Positions 10,927 through 22,380 of a stretch of DNA of 64,000 bases are shown here, in pieces; within the stretch, counting starts at the first letter, position 1, and each line of letters opens with the position of its first letter. A model generated the notes under the pieces. The model was not told the DNA's origin. It saw only the letters and a program-made list of their open reading frames with translations, and made no database searches. Position numbers and translations under genes: made by a program. This DNA comes from Anniella stebbinsi (lineage: Eukaryota; Chordata; Lepidosauria; Squamata; Anniellidae): NCBI GenBank assembly GCA_029215795.1, contig JARDYH010000003.1, forward strand, positions 264,339,562-264,403,561. The letters run 5' to 3'.

Positions 10927-11246
10927 TAGGCTGACCAGATAAAATCCAGGTCAGGGCTCATGTAACTTTAACAGTTGTAGAGAAAAGGGAATTTCAGCCA
11001 GTGTCATTTGTATGCAATTAGTTCCTGGTGATATTCCCTCTTCATCACAACAGTTAAAGGTGCATGCACTATACTAGAGCGACCATATACAAAAGAAGGC
11101 AGGGCCCCTGCAACTTTAACTGGTGTGATGAAGAGGGAATTTCACCAGGAACTAATTGCATACAAATGACACTGGCTGAAATTCCCTTTTCTCTACAACT
11201 GTTAAAGTTACATGAGCCCTGACCTGGATTTTATCTGGTCATCCTA
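10927..11246. mobile_element. Family A hAT-type MITE, copy A2, nested in F
   Basis: A 320-bp palindromic copy with a perfect 8-bp duplication, tcgaaggt, at 10919-10926 and 11247-11254. Structure as copy A1. Confidence 0.9.
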
Positions 11247-11389
11247 TCGAAGGTATTTGTTTCATCCACCACCAACTACATTGCAATCTCAGAGATGTAT
11301 GGACTTCCACCACAGATTGTGTCTAAGTCTATATTTGGCCTGGAAGGTGCAAACTGAGTAAACTGAAACAAATTTCTCATACATCCCTA

Positions 11390-12151
11390 GTAAGTCCACA
11401 GTTTTCCTGAAACAGTTAGCTCTAGCCACAAATTGTTCTCTAGGTTTCAGCTTTGGTGTAAGAATAGGGTTAATTGCAGAGTCTCTGTGAAACCTGACTT
11501 GACTTAAATGAATGGAAGTTTTAAGACTACCGATCACGGTGAAGCCGTTATTGATTTCAGTAATGCTGGGATGTTGCCCCCTGTGTCTTCAACTGTGAGA
11601 GTCCTCGTGCTCACTATTAAAACCTCCAGCCATCTCATTCCTTTCCTTTTCTTTTTTAACATGAACATACTAATGACAGATTTATCCCAGCTGGTGATAG
11701 CTGCTGGCTTGTTACATTGAGCTAACTGCTGGAATTACAAGACATGCTAAAAGTGGTTCTCCCTTCTTCTTAAAATTTGACATTGTGTCCCTTTGGCCAG
11801 TTATAAATAAAGAAAAGTGAATTGGCATTGATTGGCCCCCACGGCTGGAAGAGCTGGAATGAAATTTCATAGTAGCTACAGATCAATAAAACATTTCTAA
11901 CGGAGAATGTAATATTAAAATCTATGGAGAAAAATAAGGGGTAGTTATATTACAGAAAATATTGTGCTTTGAAAGACAGCCCCAAGGCCATAATGTTCAA
12001 GCTCCAGAGCAAGGTTCATTTTTATATGCAATATATGGAATTAGAGAGTAGAAGGAGCCTGAAGGCAATCAATTCTCTGTATTATGAGCTCCCTACACAT
12101 TAACCCACATTGATGGGTAGGGATACATGTGTCACACACAACTCCAGGAGG
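11390..12151. other. Unassigned stretch
   Basis: No recognisable gene or repeat family; only short frames of 70-83 codons without recognisable domains. Confidence 0.4.
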
Positions 12152-12159
12152 GTGACAAC

Positions 12160-13593
12160 TAGGGATGTGCATGGCCAGGAAAATCGTATCAGAATCGGAA
12201 TCGTAACTTCCGATTTTTTTAAAAAAATGCATCATATCGCATTGGATCGGAAGTGACTTGTTTTGTGTCGGATCCAATTCTGATACAAACATCGGACATC
12301 CGATTCTTGAATCGGATGCCTATTTTTCTAAATACTTGATTCTTGAGACATAAATGGCTGTAACATTTTTATTTTAAAAGCTAGAAACTTGAAACTTGGT
12401 CACATTGCAGATGGAATGTAGTTACTCATGTGTGCCACGTTTCATAAAAATTGGTGCAAGCGTGTGTTTTCTATGAATTTTTGAAAGATCATGCTTTTGG
12501 GATTGACAGCAGTCAAACTTCCTTTAACAGCTGTCAAACCCCAAAGCACGATATTTCAAAAAATTATAGAAAATACATGCTTGCACCGATTTTTATGAAA
12601 ATTGGCACACATGAGTAACTACATTCCATCTCCTCTGTGTCCAAGTTTCATGTATCTAACTTTTAAAATAAAGAAGTTATAAGCAGTTCTTTCCCGCAAC
12701 ACTAGCCTATAGGGGAAAAATAGGCTTGCGTTGGGGGATTTTTTTTGTTATTTTAAAAGATAGAAACATGACACTTGGGAACATTGCAGATTGTATGTTG
12801 CTAAACATGTCTCCCCAAGTTCCTTGTTTCTATCTTTTAAAATAAAGAAGTTATAGGCAGTTCTTTCCTGAAATGCTAGCCTATAGGGGAAAATTGGCTC
12901 GGGGTGGAGGAATTTTTGATATTTTGAAAGATAGAAACATGAAACTTGGGGACATTGCAGATTGTATGTTGTTAGTCATGTCTCACCAAGTTTCATGCTT
13001 CTATCTTTTAAAATAACAAAATTCCCCCAACGCACGCTTATTTTCCTCTATAGGCTAGTGTTGCAGGAAAGAACTGCCTATAACATCTTTATTTTAAAAA
13101 TTAGAGACATGAAACTTGGGCACATGGGAGATGGAATGTAGTTATTCATGTGTGCCAAGTTTCATAAAAATCGTTGCAAGTGTGTATTTTCTATGAATTT
13201 TTGAAAGATTGTGCTTTTGGGTTTGACAGCTGTCAAACCCAAAAGCATGATCTTTCAAAAATTCATAGAAAATACACGCTTGCACTGATTCTTATGAGAC
13301 TTGGCACACATGAGTAATTACATTCCATCTGCAAAGTGACCAAGTTTCAAGATTCTAGCTTTTAAAATAAAAAAGTTACAGCCGTTTATTCTCCAAGGCA
13401 AACCTTTGGAGAAAACGTGCGAAAATGGTGATCCAATTTTCCGATTTTTCTCCAATTAAAATCAGACAACAAAAAATCGTATTGGAAAAAATTGGAGCTC
13501 CAAGGGACTGCATTGGAATTGTTAATTGGATGCCTGATTTCCTCCAATTTTAATCAGAATCGGACATAGGATCCGATACGATGCACATCCCTA
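12160..13593. mobile_element. Family S long palindromic hAT-type element (1,434 bp)
   Basis: Termini tagggatgtgca and tgcacatcccta are exact inverted repeats, flanked by an 8-bp duplication with one mismatch: gtgacaac (12152-12159) and gtgacacc (13594-13601). The interior is a chain of hairpins. A block ending in ctttgaaagatc/catgcttttggg is repeated as inverted pairs centred near 12515 and 13230, and a central unit with agcctatagggga and gatagaaacatg is repeated in both orientations. No open frame of note, so it is non-autonomous. An 8-bp duplication fits hAT; the element is unusually long for a MITE. Confidence 0.8.
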
Positions 13594-13601
13594 GTGACAC
13601 C

Positions 13602-13835
13602 CTTTCAAGCACTTGAAGAGTGCTATCATGTCTCCCCTCAGCCTTCTCTTCTCCAGGCTAAACATGCCCAGTTCTTCCAGTCTCTCCTCACAGGGCTTTG
13701 TTTCCAGACTCCTGATCATCTTCGTTGCCCTCCTCTGAACCCCCTCCAGCTTGTCTGCATCCTTCATGAAGTGTGGTGCCCAGAACTGGACGCAGTACTC
13801 AAGATGAGGCCTAACCAGTGCCGAAAAGAAAGTGT
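13602..13835 (-). mobile_element. CR1 LINE ORF2 fragment, minus strand
   Basis: The minus-strand frame reads [16 protein letters not shown], then [20 protein letters not shown], then [19 protein letters not shown]: the conserved CR1 ORF2 C-terminal block, without the catalytic domain. It starts directly after the S element's right duplication. Confidence 0.85.
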
Positions 13836-14189
13836 CAGGGGCAGCATTCCAGTGGTGAGTAGGCAAAAGGCAAAAGGAGGGTAGCATGAAACACCCAAAA
13901 TACCAATATATTTTAGCTTAAAGCTCTTACTGCCAGTAACTAAGGGCCAAATTATATGTTCTTCAAACATGCAAGGGGGTAAAAAAGAAAAGGAAAGAGT
14001 ATCTCTTGGAATCAAAGGAGACGTTTTCCTTTTTTTAAATCACCCCTGGGTGGGAATTTCAGGATGAAAATAGGAGAAAGCTTAAATTCCCCCTCCTGTA
14101 ATCCCACATTTCCAATCCAGTTGGTGCTACACATAGATACACTGAAGCAAAAACTCATTGATGCATAGCTATCCTATGCCTGATTTGAA
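13836..14189. other. Unassigned stretch
   Basis: Nothing recognisable between two CR1 fragments. Confidence 0.4.
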
Positions 14190-14515
14190 GAGCATTTAGT
14201 TCTTCAAAGATGTACCACAAGATGTAGTAATGGCCACCAATATGGATGGCTTTAAAAGGGGGTTGGATACATTCCTGTAGGAGAAGGTTATCAAGGGCTC
14301 CTAGTCCTGATGGCTACATGCAACCTCCAGTATCCAAGGCAGTAAGACTATATACACCAATTGCTGAGGAACATGGGTGGGAGGATGGTGTTTCACCTGT
14401 GTCCTGCTTGTGGGTCCCTGGTCGACAGCTAGTTGGTGACTGTGTGAATGGAGAGCTGGACTAGATGGACCCTTGGTCTGATCCAGCAGGGTTTTTCTGA
14501 TGTTCTGATGTTCTG
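14190..14515 (+). mobile_element. CR1 LINE 3' end
   Basis: The CR1 subfamily 3' region with gatggctttaaaaggggg, the ctgatccagcagg block and a terminal short repeat (ttctgatg units at 14497-14515). Related copies lie at 32738, 46420, 49785, 57232, 58218 and 61948. Only the last codons of ORF2 could be present. Confidence 0.85.
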
Positions 14516-15740
14516 CTTTGGCTCTCAGCCTTAGGAGAGGTACTTCAACATTTTAGAATAGGGGAAAACTGCAGAAAAGCTGAGAAACCACCAAATATTT
14601 GGTGGTTGGAGGAATATGGATGTGGCCTGAGGTGGGGCCATCTGGGGAACCCCAAAGGGTAAACAGGTACCCTAGGAGGGCTGGATTTAGTCCTTGGGCT
14701 GGAGGTTGCCCACCCTTGCCATAGGGGCTGCAAAGCCTGGCCTTAAGGATTTGTGCTTGGCAGGGTATTCCACAACCAGGGTGCCACCACTGAAAAAGCC
14801 CCTTTAGTTTTAAACTATGGTTGGCAAAAATGTCCTCTACTATCCACCAACCTATATCCTAGGTGGTCAGTTGAGGTGCCATTTTGTTATTTTTCTGGTT
14901 TGGAGGGGGCAGTTTTTAAATTATTTCTGCAAAAAAGAGTGCTTACTGATGCAGCAGGCATTTTCCAGAGAATATTTTCTGTACAAATTGCAGTGGAGAC
15001 TACTCAGGAGAGAATCTGGGGAATATTCTTTCCCCTAAAATAACTTTGAGACCGTTGGTTAGACTGCTGGTTAGATTATACACATGAACAGAGAATCTGT
15101 ATGTGCTTGTCATAATACGAACCCTGTAAGATATTCAATTTTCTATTCACTGATCATAACAGCCTACTGAATGATAGCATTTTCAAGAAAAACACACTGA
15201 TCACGAATCGTAAAGGTTTCACAAACCATATCTGGCGATTTGCGGCAGTCTTTTAAAGCCTAACATAACATTGTCTTTTCATTTTTAGTGATGTTTATGA
15301 GCAAGTTCAGGATGTGTAAAAACAAGGAAGCCAGTAATGCTGATAGAAAAATGTATGAGTGAAGACTATGCATTTGGGTCTTATTTTTTTGGGAAAAAAC
15401 ATTCTACTTGTACAGAATTCCATGAATATACAGGAGTTAGGTCTGTTGAAGGAATCCGTATGGCGAGTGAATCTCGCTGAGCTTTTGTAAGCTCACCTTC
15501 CTCTCTTTCCTGCAACATGGCCTGTTCCAATCTGCATCGAGTCAGGCCACTTCATGCAGTTTGGGTTGTTGTTGTTGTTTTCTAAAAAAAAAATGTGTAA
15601 AAAACAATTTGCCAAATGGCTGTTGCAATTGGCACAAATTGCTTTTTTAGGCAAATAAAAACAACAACCCATAGGCACTTGAATAAATTCCTGGATTTTT
15701 GGAAAGAATCCCACAACTCAGATTGCAAAAGCAAGCCAAG
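14516..15740. other. Unassigned stretch with LINE-like scrap
   Basis: A short block near 14755-14810 (gggtattccacaaccagggt) resembles L2-like 3' sequence. The rest, including the T and A runs near 15570-15600, has no recognisable gene. Confidence 0.4.
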
Positions 15741-16014
15741 TCAGGGTTCTTTGTAAATCTGGTGGGAATGCTGGGGAGGGCCTTCTCAGTGGCTGCTCCA
15801 AGGCCCTGGAACTCCCTTCCCATGGAGGCTCGACTGGCTCCCTCCTTGCTAGGTTTCTGGAAGCAGGCAAAACCCTTTTTGTTCCAGTGGGCCTCAGTTT
15901 ATGCATTCGATTTCTTGTAATTGTCATTTGTATTTTAAAAGTTTTACATGTTTTAATATTACAGTGGATTTAATTATATTTTAACTTTCACATAGTCAAT
16001 TTATATGTTTCAAT
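15741..16014 (+). mobile_element. L2-like LINE C-terminal fragment
   Basis: The frame reads GRAFSVAAPRPWNSLPMEAR then LAPSLLGF, the conserved C-terminal motif of L2-like ORF2, followed by T-rich 3' UTR. Everything upstream is missing. Confidence 0.75.
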
Positions 16015-16497
16015 TAGGGGTGTGCACGCCAAAAAAATCTTCGTTTATCGTTATCGTCATTTTGGACCTAAAAAATTATCGTCTCCATTCATATCGTAGG
16101 TGAACCGTATCGTCTTCATGATAATTATCATGAAAAAATGATATTGTTGCAGCCCTATTTTTAAAGAAAAATGCCTATAACTTCTGTATTTTAAAAGTTA
16201 GAGGTTTGAAACTTGGTCACAGTGCTTATGGGCTATGCCTAAGTATGTGTATGAAATTTGAGATCGATCCCTCCAACCCTCGATTTTATATGGATTTTTT
16301 AAAGATCGTTTCAGTTCTGACAGGTCTGAATGAACACACGTGGCGAGCTGTCATTCTGATCTGTCAGAACGGAAACAATCTTTAAGAAATTCATATAAAA
16401 TCAAGGGTTGGAGGGATCGATCTCAAATTTTATACACATACTTAGGCACGCCCCATAAGCACTGTGACCAAGTTTCAAGACTCTAACTTTTAAAGAG
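16015..16497. mobile_element. Family T, S-like palindromic element, right end missing
   Basis: Left end taggggtgtgcac is close to the S terminus. A long inverted repeat (gaaacttggtcacagtgctt against its complement near 16450-16480) is centred near 16335 with a short spacer. The right terminal part is lost where the sequence switches to acaatcctgg at 16498. Confidence 0.7.
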
Positions 16498-16528
16498 AGG
16501 ACAATCCTGGAAGTACCTAATACACACC

Positions 16529-16907
16529 CCGGGCTGTGCAGAGCTGGCAAGATGCCCAGGCCAGATGGGAAATGTGTGCCGCCCCATTTCAAACTGTTCT
16601 TTAAGTATTTTTTAATCAGTGGCACTGATTTAGTGCAAAATACATATATGAACTAGAACGATTTATAAAAAAGGTAATGGGAAGCACTTTTATTCAAGAC
16701 ATCAGACATCCCTTCTTCACATTCAGAATTTCACGACGGATGGCTTCTGCGCTGTTTCCGCAAGGTGGGCTTCTTGCTTCTCAATGGGCCGCTTACACTA
16801 CGGAAGCAGTAGCATAAACTGGGGGGGGGGACCTCCTCGTTGGAGTGCCCCCTCAAAATCGGGGGCCCTGGGCCAACGGCCCCCCCTACCCCCCCTGCCC
16901 GGCCTTG
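16529..16907. mobile_element. Family H hAT-type element in a tandem duplication
   Basis: A 379-bp element with ends ccgggctgtgc and gcccggccttg, and a near-perfect 8-bp duplication: tacacacc (16521-16528) and tacacatc (16908-16915). The target is one unit of a local tandem repeat: the words aagtacctaatacacacc and cattggcacac occur uninterrupted at 16951-16978, which acts as a paralogous empty site. Related copies are at 48475 and 52096. Confidence 0.8.
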
Positions 16908-17277
16908 TACACATCATTGGCACACAAGGAGGGAAGGAGGGCAATCCCAGAAGTACCTAATACACACCATTGGCACACAGGGACCAGCCGGGGGCCATCC
17001 CAGGCAAGAAGCCTGGTGTGGAAATGACCTTAGTAAACTTAAGTGTGGGAGAAAGAGTTTGTTGCTGTAAAATTTCACAGTACATAATGTTGTTACAAAA
17101 ATGAGTTGGATCATAAATAAGGAGTGCTGGTACCTATTTTTGCCATTTTTTCCTCTCTCTCGCCCTGCGAAAGAGTCCCTCCCCCCCGCTGCCTCTTTCA
17201 TAGGAAGGGGGAGAATTTCAAAGGATTTTCTCCTTGGGGAGGGTGGAGGGATTTCCCATGAACTTCCATGAGACCAT

Positions 17278-17525
17278 GGCCTCATCTACACCAAGCAGGA
17301 TATTGCACTATGAAAGCGGTATGGAAGCAGTATATAAAAGGCAAGAGCCACACCAAGCAACTGTTGGGGCCCATTGACACATACCACACCAAGTATGAAA
17401 GCGGTCTATGGTATGTGTCAATGGGCCCCAACAGTTGCCAGTGCACTTCCATACCTCTATAAAGCAGTAGTGTGGCTCTCATACCGCTTTCATAGTGCTA
17501 TATCCTGCTTGGTGTAGATGAGGCC
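17278..17525. mobile_element. Family C palindromic MITE, full copy
   Basis: Ends ggcctcatctacaccaagca and its exact complement at 17506-17525. The inner block ctgttggggcccattgacac is inverted at 17420-17440. The flanks give no clean 8-bp duplication, so I leave the superfamily open. Confidence 0.8.
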
Positions 17526-17529
17526 AGTG

Positions 17530-18200
17530 TAACCTCATGCTCTCTCATAGGCATTCAGGAGGAGGTGCCAGGGTGCATAGGCCTCTCTGCAAAGAGCTCT
17601 GTGCTTGGGATGGATGACCCACTTCTCTCTGGACCCCCACCACTTATCTGCCCCTGTTCGACACACTGGGAGAGACGTTGGATTGCGTTCCCCTGCAAGC
17701 TACCATTTTATGTAAAAGTGGCAGCTTGGCTATTTACATAAATCATCCTTTGTGTAAAATGGTGGCTGTAAATAACATTTATGCAAAATCACACCATTCA
17801 CACCTCTAATTTTGATGTAAATCGTGCTATTTACAGCATCCATTTTACACAAAGGACAATTTATGTAAATAGCCAAGCCCCCATTTTTATGGAAAATGGT
17901 GGCTTGAGGAAAAGTGGGGATCCTCGTGCTTGCTCAACTCTGTGCATGCTCTGTCGGGCAAGCATGGGGATCTGTGGGCTAGTGCCCAGGGGGCTAAGCT
18001 GGGAAGAAATTGCTGAGCTTGAACCCCAACTTAACTCCAGTGACATCCCTCCCTGTGCTGCTGCAAACAAGAATGCATGGGGCTTTTAGAGCTTTAGAAA
18101 AACCCTTTTCTTGCTTGCAGCAGCCCAGCACTCTTTGCAGAGAGGCTTCTGCACCCATCACCTCTTCCTGGATGCCTATGAGAGAGGGTGAGGTCACGTG
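17530..18200. mobile_element. Family K palindromic element interrupted by B
   Basis: The left arm (about 17533-17597, gctctctcataggcatt...cctctctgcaaagagc) is the complement of the right arm (about 18128-18195, gctctttgcagagagg...atgcctatgagagag). Between them lies a B copy at 17606-18051. Confidence 0.6.
17606..18051. mobile_element. Family B hAT-type MITE nested in K
   Basis: The interior has the B signature (aaaatggtggc/gccaccatttt-like inverted blocks, here atttacagcatccatttt against aaaatggtggctgtaaat). The likely duplication is tctgtgct (17598-17605) and cctgtgct (18052-18059), 7 of 8 matching. End assignment is less certain than for the 10.3 and 55 kb copies. Confidence 0.6.
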
Positions 18201-18925
18201 TTCTCATGGGAGTTCAGAAAGAGCAGCAAGACTGGCGAAGCCTCTCTGTAATAAGTCTCATGCTTCTGCAAGTGCACAGGCAATTTTTAAGTAGAACCCC
18301 CCATAAGATCCCTTAAAATGGTATGTGGAAAGCCTCCCCCACAGAATTCAGACCTCTTGTCTCCTCAGTCACTTTCACCAGAGTTTTAATCCACCCCCCA
18401 AACTGCATAAAATGGAAGCATCAACATATTTGGCATAAGAAGACATATCCTCTTTGGCAGAGACGGCTCAGATGCAACTCTATGGCCATTGGCTATCATT
18501 AACCTACACTGGGCCGATAGGTGACATTTGTTTAATGACTGCTTGAAGTATGGGAAATGTAAAAGTAGTGTTCCAAATCAGTCCTCCTCCAATGTCCTAA
18601 ACGTTTCCTGCCCCCTCCCCCCCACCGTGAAAGTTTCTTCTGGCTTTCCTGTCTTTTTATCAGAGCACTTTAGCATTTCTTTTGAATTCCTTTTGGTTGT
18701 GTTCTTGAGTTTAATCTGTAATAGCAAGGAGGCTGAGGTGCTGCATATTTTTTCCCCTTCTGTTACACATCTCTCCATCATTCTGCAGCCTCCCTGGCAA
18801 TCCACACTTTCTTGCCAAGGGAGTAGTATCTCATGATGTCTTCTTCTGGGTTTTAATTGAACTGCAGGAAGCTGGGGAGGCAGCACACCAACGTACCCAC
18901 CCACCCACACCCCTCAGCTACCTTA
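18201..18925. other. Unassigned stretch
   Basis: No recognisable gene or repeat. A pyrimidine-rich segment lies near 18605-18625. Short frames only. Confidence 0.4.
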
Positions 18926-18927
18926 GA

Positions 18928-19078
18928 GCCTATCTACACATGCAGGATAAAACACTTTGAAAACATTTTGAAAACTGTATATGGAGTGAGTCCTGGGCCC
19001 CAACAGTTCTCAAAATTGTCAGCCTACCTACACTACTGCTTTTAAATGGTTTAAAATGGTTTTAGACCCTCCCTGCCT
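18928..19078. mobile_element. Family C/D-like MITE remnant
   Basis: Begins gagcctatctacac, contains gggccccaacagttctc and cctacctacactactgcttt, the signature words of families C and D. Imperfect and probably recombined. Confidence 0.55.
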
Positions 19079-19289
19079 GTTGGATTGTAGATAACAGTCC
19101 TGCTTTAGTTGAAGGCAAATGCTTAGCTCTGTTAGCCAAATTAGGCTTAGAGGAAAGCTCCTAGCATTCGCACGCCCTTCCGGTGTGAAGAGATGTTTAT
19201 TTCTTGAATAAAGCTTTGTGGATTACACAGTAGACATCTTTGTGACTCCAAGCTTGCATTTTCCTGCCACCTGCAAGGAGACGGTGAAG

Positions 19290-19808
19290 GGTTGACAGGT
19301 GGCAGGAGTCCCATGCTGCTCACCAACCTTTCTTTTTGTCATTGCAAGGAAGGAATGAGGGGTTGGAGAGTGGTGGGGACCGGAATGCTACACTGCTCAC
19401 CAACTCCTCATTCGCTCCTTGCAAGGTGGGCAGCAATGGGGACTCCTGAAAGCTGCCATTTTGTGTGGGAAATGGTGGCTCATCATTTTACATAGAGGGC
19501 CCTTTTATGCAAATTGTGGCCATAAATAGAGCTATTTATACAGCGTTACAGGTCTAAATGGTCTAAATGGATGACTTGCACCTGTAACGTTGCTTAAATG
19601 ACCCTATTCATGGCCGTTATTTGTGCAAAAGAGCCCTTCACATAAAATGACGAGCTGCCATTTTGCGGGAAATGGCGGCTCGTGGAGGAGCCGGCTGGCC
19701 ACGCACCTCTCACTGGGCTGTCCACTGGCTCACACGATGTGGCGAGTGGGAGCCGAGGGTCTTGCAAGCATCCAGCAAGTGGCTGGAGGGTGAGTTTGGC
19801 CGTCCCTA
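19290..19808. mobile_element. Family B-like MITE
   Basis: Inverted blocks ctgccattttgtgtgggaaa and its counterpart near 19650, and gccataaatagagc against tattcatggcc. The right end is ggccgtcccta at 19798-19808; the left end is unclear. No matching duplication found. Confidence 0.55.
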
Positions 19809-20079
19809 ATTACTGTTGACGGAGGGCCCTGTTTGTTTTAGAACAGTGTGTGTATTTGTGCGTGTGTGTGTGTTGTGCACTCAAGCTAGGACTTTTCTGT
19901 GCAGAGGCAGTGACAAAGCACTATAATAATCAGGGATACTGATGACAGAGACAGTGGGAGCCAGTGAAGCTGGTGGAGGTACAGGAGTAAATGTGTCATA
20001 TACCCAGTGCTAGCTTCAGGCTTTGAAGCACCCTCTGGCAAGAGGCCCTAACTGGGGCCTCACCCTCAGTGAGTTTACT

Positions 20080-20640
20080 TCCTCACTGCCATTGTCTCCA
20101 GCTGCTGTTGCTCCTTATTTAGGCTGACCCTATGAAAAGGAGGACAGGGCTCATGTAACTTTAACAGTTGTAGAGAAAAGGGAATTTCAACCAGTGTCAT
20201 TTGTGTGCAATTAGTTCCTGGTGAAGTTCCCTCTTCATCACAACTGTTAAAGTTGCAGGGGCCCTGCCTTCTTTTGTATCTGGTCACTCTAGTATAGTGC
20301 CTGCCACTTTAACTGTTGTGAACTCATTGCATACAAATGACACTGGCTGAAATGCCCTTTTCTCTACAACTGTTAAAGTTACATTAGCCCCGTCCTCCTT
20401 TTTATATGGTCAGCCTAACCTTATCCTTTTCCTAACCATTCCTTGCTTGCTTGACAGGCAGAGAGCCAATGAGCAAGTAGGAAGTGGCACCTCCTGTTCC
20501 TCCACCACCACTGTTGTCTGGGCCACAGCAAGAGGCAGGTGAATCAACAGGTTGCCATGGTGAAGAGGAGTCACTCTAGCGGTCTCTTGTTAATGGGCCC
20601 CTGCTGACATGTAGGCCCTCGGCAGACGCTTGAACATGCT
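20080..20640. repeat. Interspersed repeat G interrupted by A3
   Basis: Words such as gctgctgttgct and gacaggcagagagcc match the complement of 6300-6440, where another copy of G flanks a CR1. The family A copy A3 interrupts it. Confidence 0.5.
20120..20417. mobile_element. Family A hAT-type MITE, copy A3
   Basis: Ends taggctgacc and ggtcagccta. The flanks tccttatt (20112-20119) and accttatc (20418-20425) agree at 6 of 8 positions, consistent with an aged duplication. A short internal deletion relative to A1. Confidence 0.85.
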
Positions 20641-20814
20641 TGGTGCCAGCCCTGAGAGTATCCACACTCTCACATGAAAACACACATATGCCATACTTTC
20701 ATGCTTCGCTATACATACAAATTATGGGATTTAATGTATAGGATAGGATTGTGGCTTGGCCTACACTGGAAATGGTTGGCCCCCCAAAATATGATGAGTA
20801 GGGCTCAGAAACGG

Positions 20815-20990
20815 TTCTTGAGACCTGCCCATCAGAAAGTCTTCCATTGTCTAAGGTTTGGTAGGTGGGGACACAGGACCAGGTCTTCTCTGATGTTGCA
20901 CCTCAGGCTGGGATCTCTCCCCAGAGAGACCTGTACGGCATCAAACTAGGGGGAAACCTTCTTATTCCGTAAGGTGGCTTCTTTACCGAG
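20815..20990 (+). mobile_element. L2-like LINE C-terminal scrap
   Basis: ggaccaggtcttctctgatg, then gggatctctccccagag and ggggaaaccttcttattccg follow the order of the L2-like C-terminal codons (a FSV, then W-SLP, then KTFLFR-like), with frameshifts. Confidence 0.5.
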
Positions 20991-21428
20991 GACAGTCCTC
21001 AATTTGAAGGGCTTTCCAGTCCATGCCCAATTTTAAGTTAAAGAACTGTAAGAAGAGTCCTTCAAACAAGAGCCTTGAAGTTGCCCATCAGCATTTAACA
21101 CCAGATAGCAGTATCCTCCTGGCCACAGTTCCCCCCACTAAGGTGAGATGTATTTCTACTTCAATTATAGTCATTATTTTCAGATGCGCCTCTATACGTA
21201 CGAATAACCATGTGAACATTTTATGCAAATCTGCATCCCCTCTCATCCTCTCTTTTGGTGATGCTTGACTGGACACCCTATTATTCACCCAGACTTTGAA
21301 TATGTTTTAGCGCTTGATTGCTTGCTTTATCTGTCATTTTGAAAAGTATTTCCCCCCTGCTGCTTTTCTCTCTCTGTTTTTAATATCATGTGATATTTAT
21401 GGAGATTTCATTGTCTCACAGGGCAATC
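20991..21428. other. Unassigned stretch
   Basis: No recognisable gene or repeat. Confidence 0.4.
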
Positions 21429-21429
21429 T

Positions 21430-21515
21430 TAGGCATGTATATTGAGATGCAAACCCCATTGAATGCAGTGGGAGTGTTACTTTCAGGTAAGTGGATATAG
21501 GATCACAGCCTTACT
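21430..21515. repeat. Family I repeat fragment
   Basis: The block accccattgaatgcagtggg followed by ttactttcaggtaagtggat resembles a widespread reptile repeat. A palindromic version is at 25863-25989 and further copies are at 57770 and 63104. The gtaagt inside it is part of the repeat, not evidence of splicing. Confidence 0.5.
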
Positions 21516-22380
21516 TTATAAGACATTTTAGGAAGTTATATACCTGAAAAGCAGTCTACAAATGCTTAAAATGAAATAAGTAAACAAATGTACGAACAGG
21601 GACAGGCATCACGTCAGCATCCTCTGCAAACTCTCAGCCAAGCCTACTTCACAAATATGTTAGGAAGATAAAAGGGATCGAGGAGGAGGAGGAGGAGGAG
21701 AAGTAGAAGAAGAAAACATTTTTTAAAAAATATATATCTACAGGTCCTCATCTTCCACCTTGGAATTTCACCCCTGTACAAGCCCCCCACCCCTGGCAAT
21801 ACACCATATAATGCAGTGAAGCTACTCCACTAGTTTATAAAGGGAAGGAGGCAAAAGCCCTGCAGGGGCAAAACTGGAAGGTTTGGGGACTTTTAAAGCT
21901 TGCCTTTCCATTTAGATGAGCTTGGGAGAATTTTGTCATCCCAGTCCTTATGTTCATACATTCAGATTGACAGTCTGTTGTACTCATGATTTAGATATAT
22001 GATAGGCACTCATAAGCAATCAGGAAATGTGGATCAATAAGTTGTTTTTAAGGGGCTTGTTTATGTTAACTGACTGGTTGAGCCAGGCTGGAGGAACTCT
22101 GAAACTACTCGGGATAATTAGCCTGATGAATATCAAAGTAATCAAGGTAGTAAAATGTGAGAGTAATCAAGAGCCGTATTCATTGCACTTCAAGGTTTGG
22201 CTTCATTAACTAATGGACTAGCCCCGTTTAATGAACTGAACTTGGTAATAGAAATAAATGTCTTTGAATTTCATCTGATGAGATTCTCTATGAAGGGATT
22301 GCCCCTCCTGGAACATAAGAAGCCATGTTCTCTATACTGTGGGTGTTCTAAGAAAATGGGCTGGAGCTGTGATTTCTTTT
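21516..22380. other. Unassigned stretch with a GGA-rich tract
   Basis: No recognisable gene. An (AGG)n/(GAA)n purine tract lies at about 21679-21716. Confidence 0.4.

Larger units (their letters stand above)
10061..11389. mobile_element. Family F element carrying nested B and A insertions
   Basis: Left end tagggatgtgcaaatcag and right end catacatccctag match the ends of the uninterrupted copy at 58959-59397 and the copy at 30.3-31.4 kb. The host sequence is split into three blocks (10061-10302, 10891-10926, 11247-11389) by one B and one A insertion, each with its own perfect 8-bp duplication. Without these, F is about 400 bp. The termini resemble families S and T. The outer duplication is not clear (ctaaaatc against gtaagtcc). 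Confidence 0.75.

Noticed and set aside
17278..17525. 8-bp target duplication for family C
   Set aside because: I compared flanks at several C copies (17.3, 31.1, 54.4 kb) and none match at 8 bp, so I do not assign family C to hAT.
21430..21515. Splice donor gtaagt in a possible exon
   Set aside because: The word is part of the family I repeat and recurs in its other copies.
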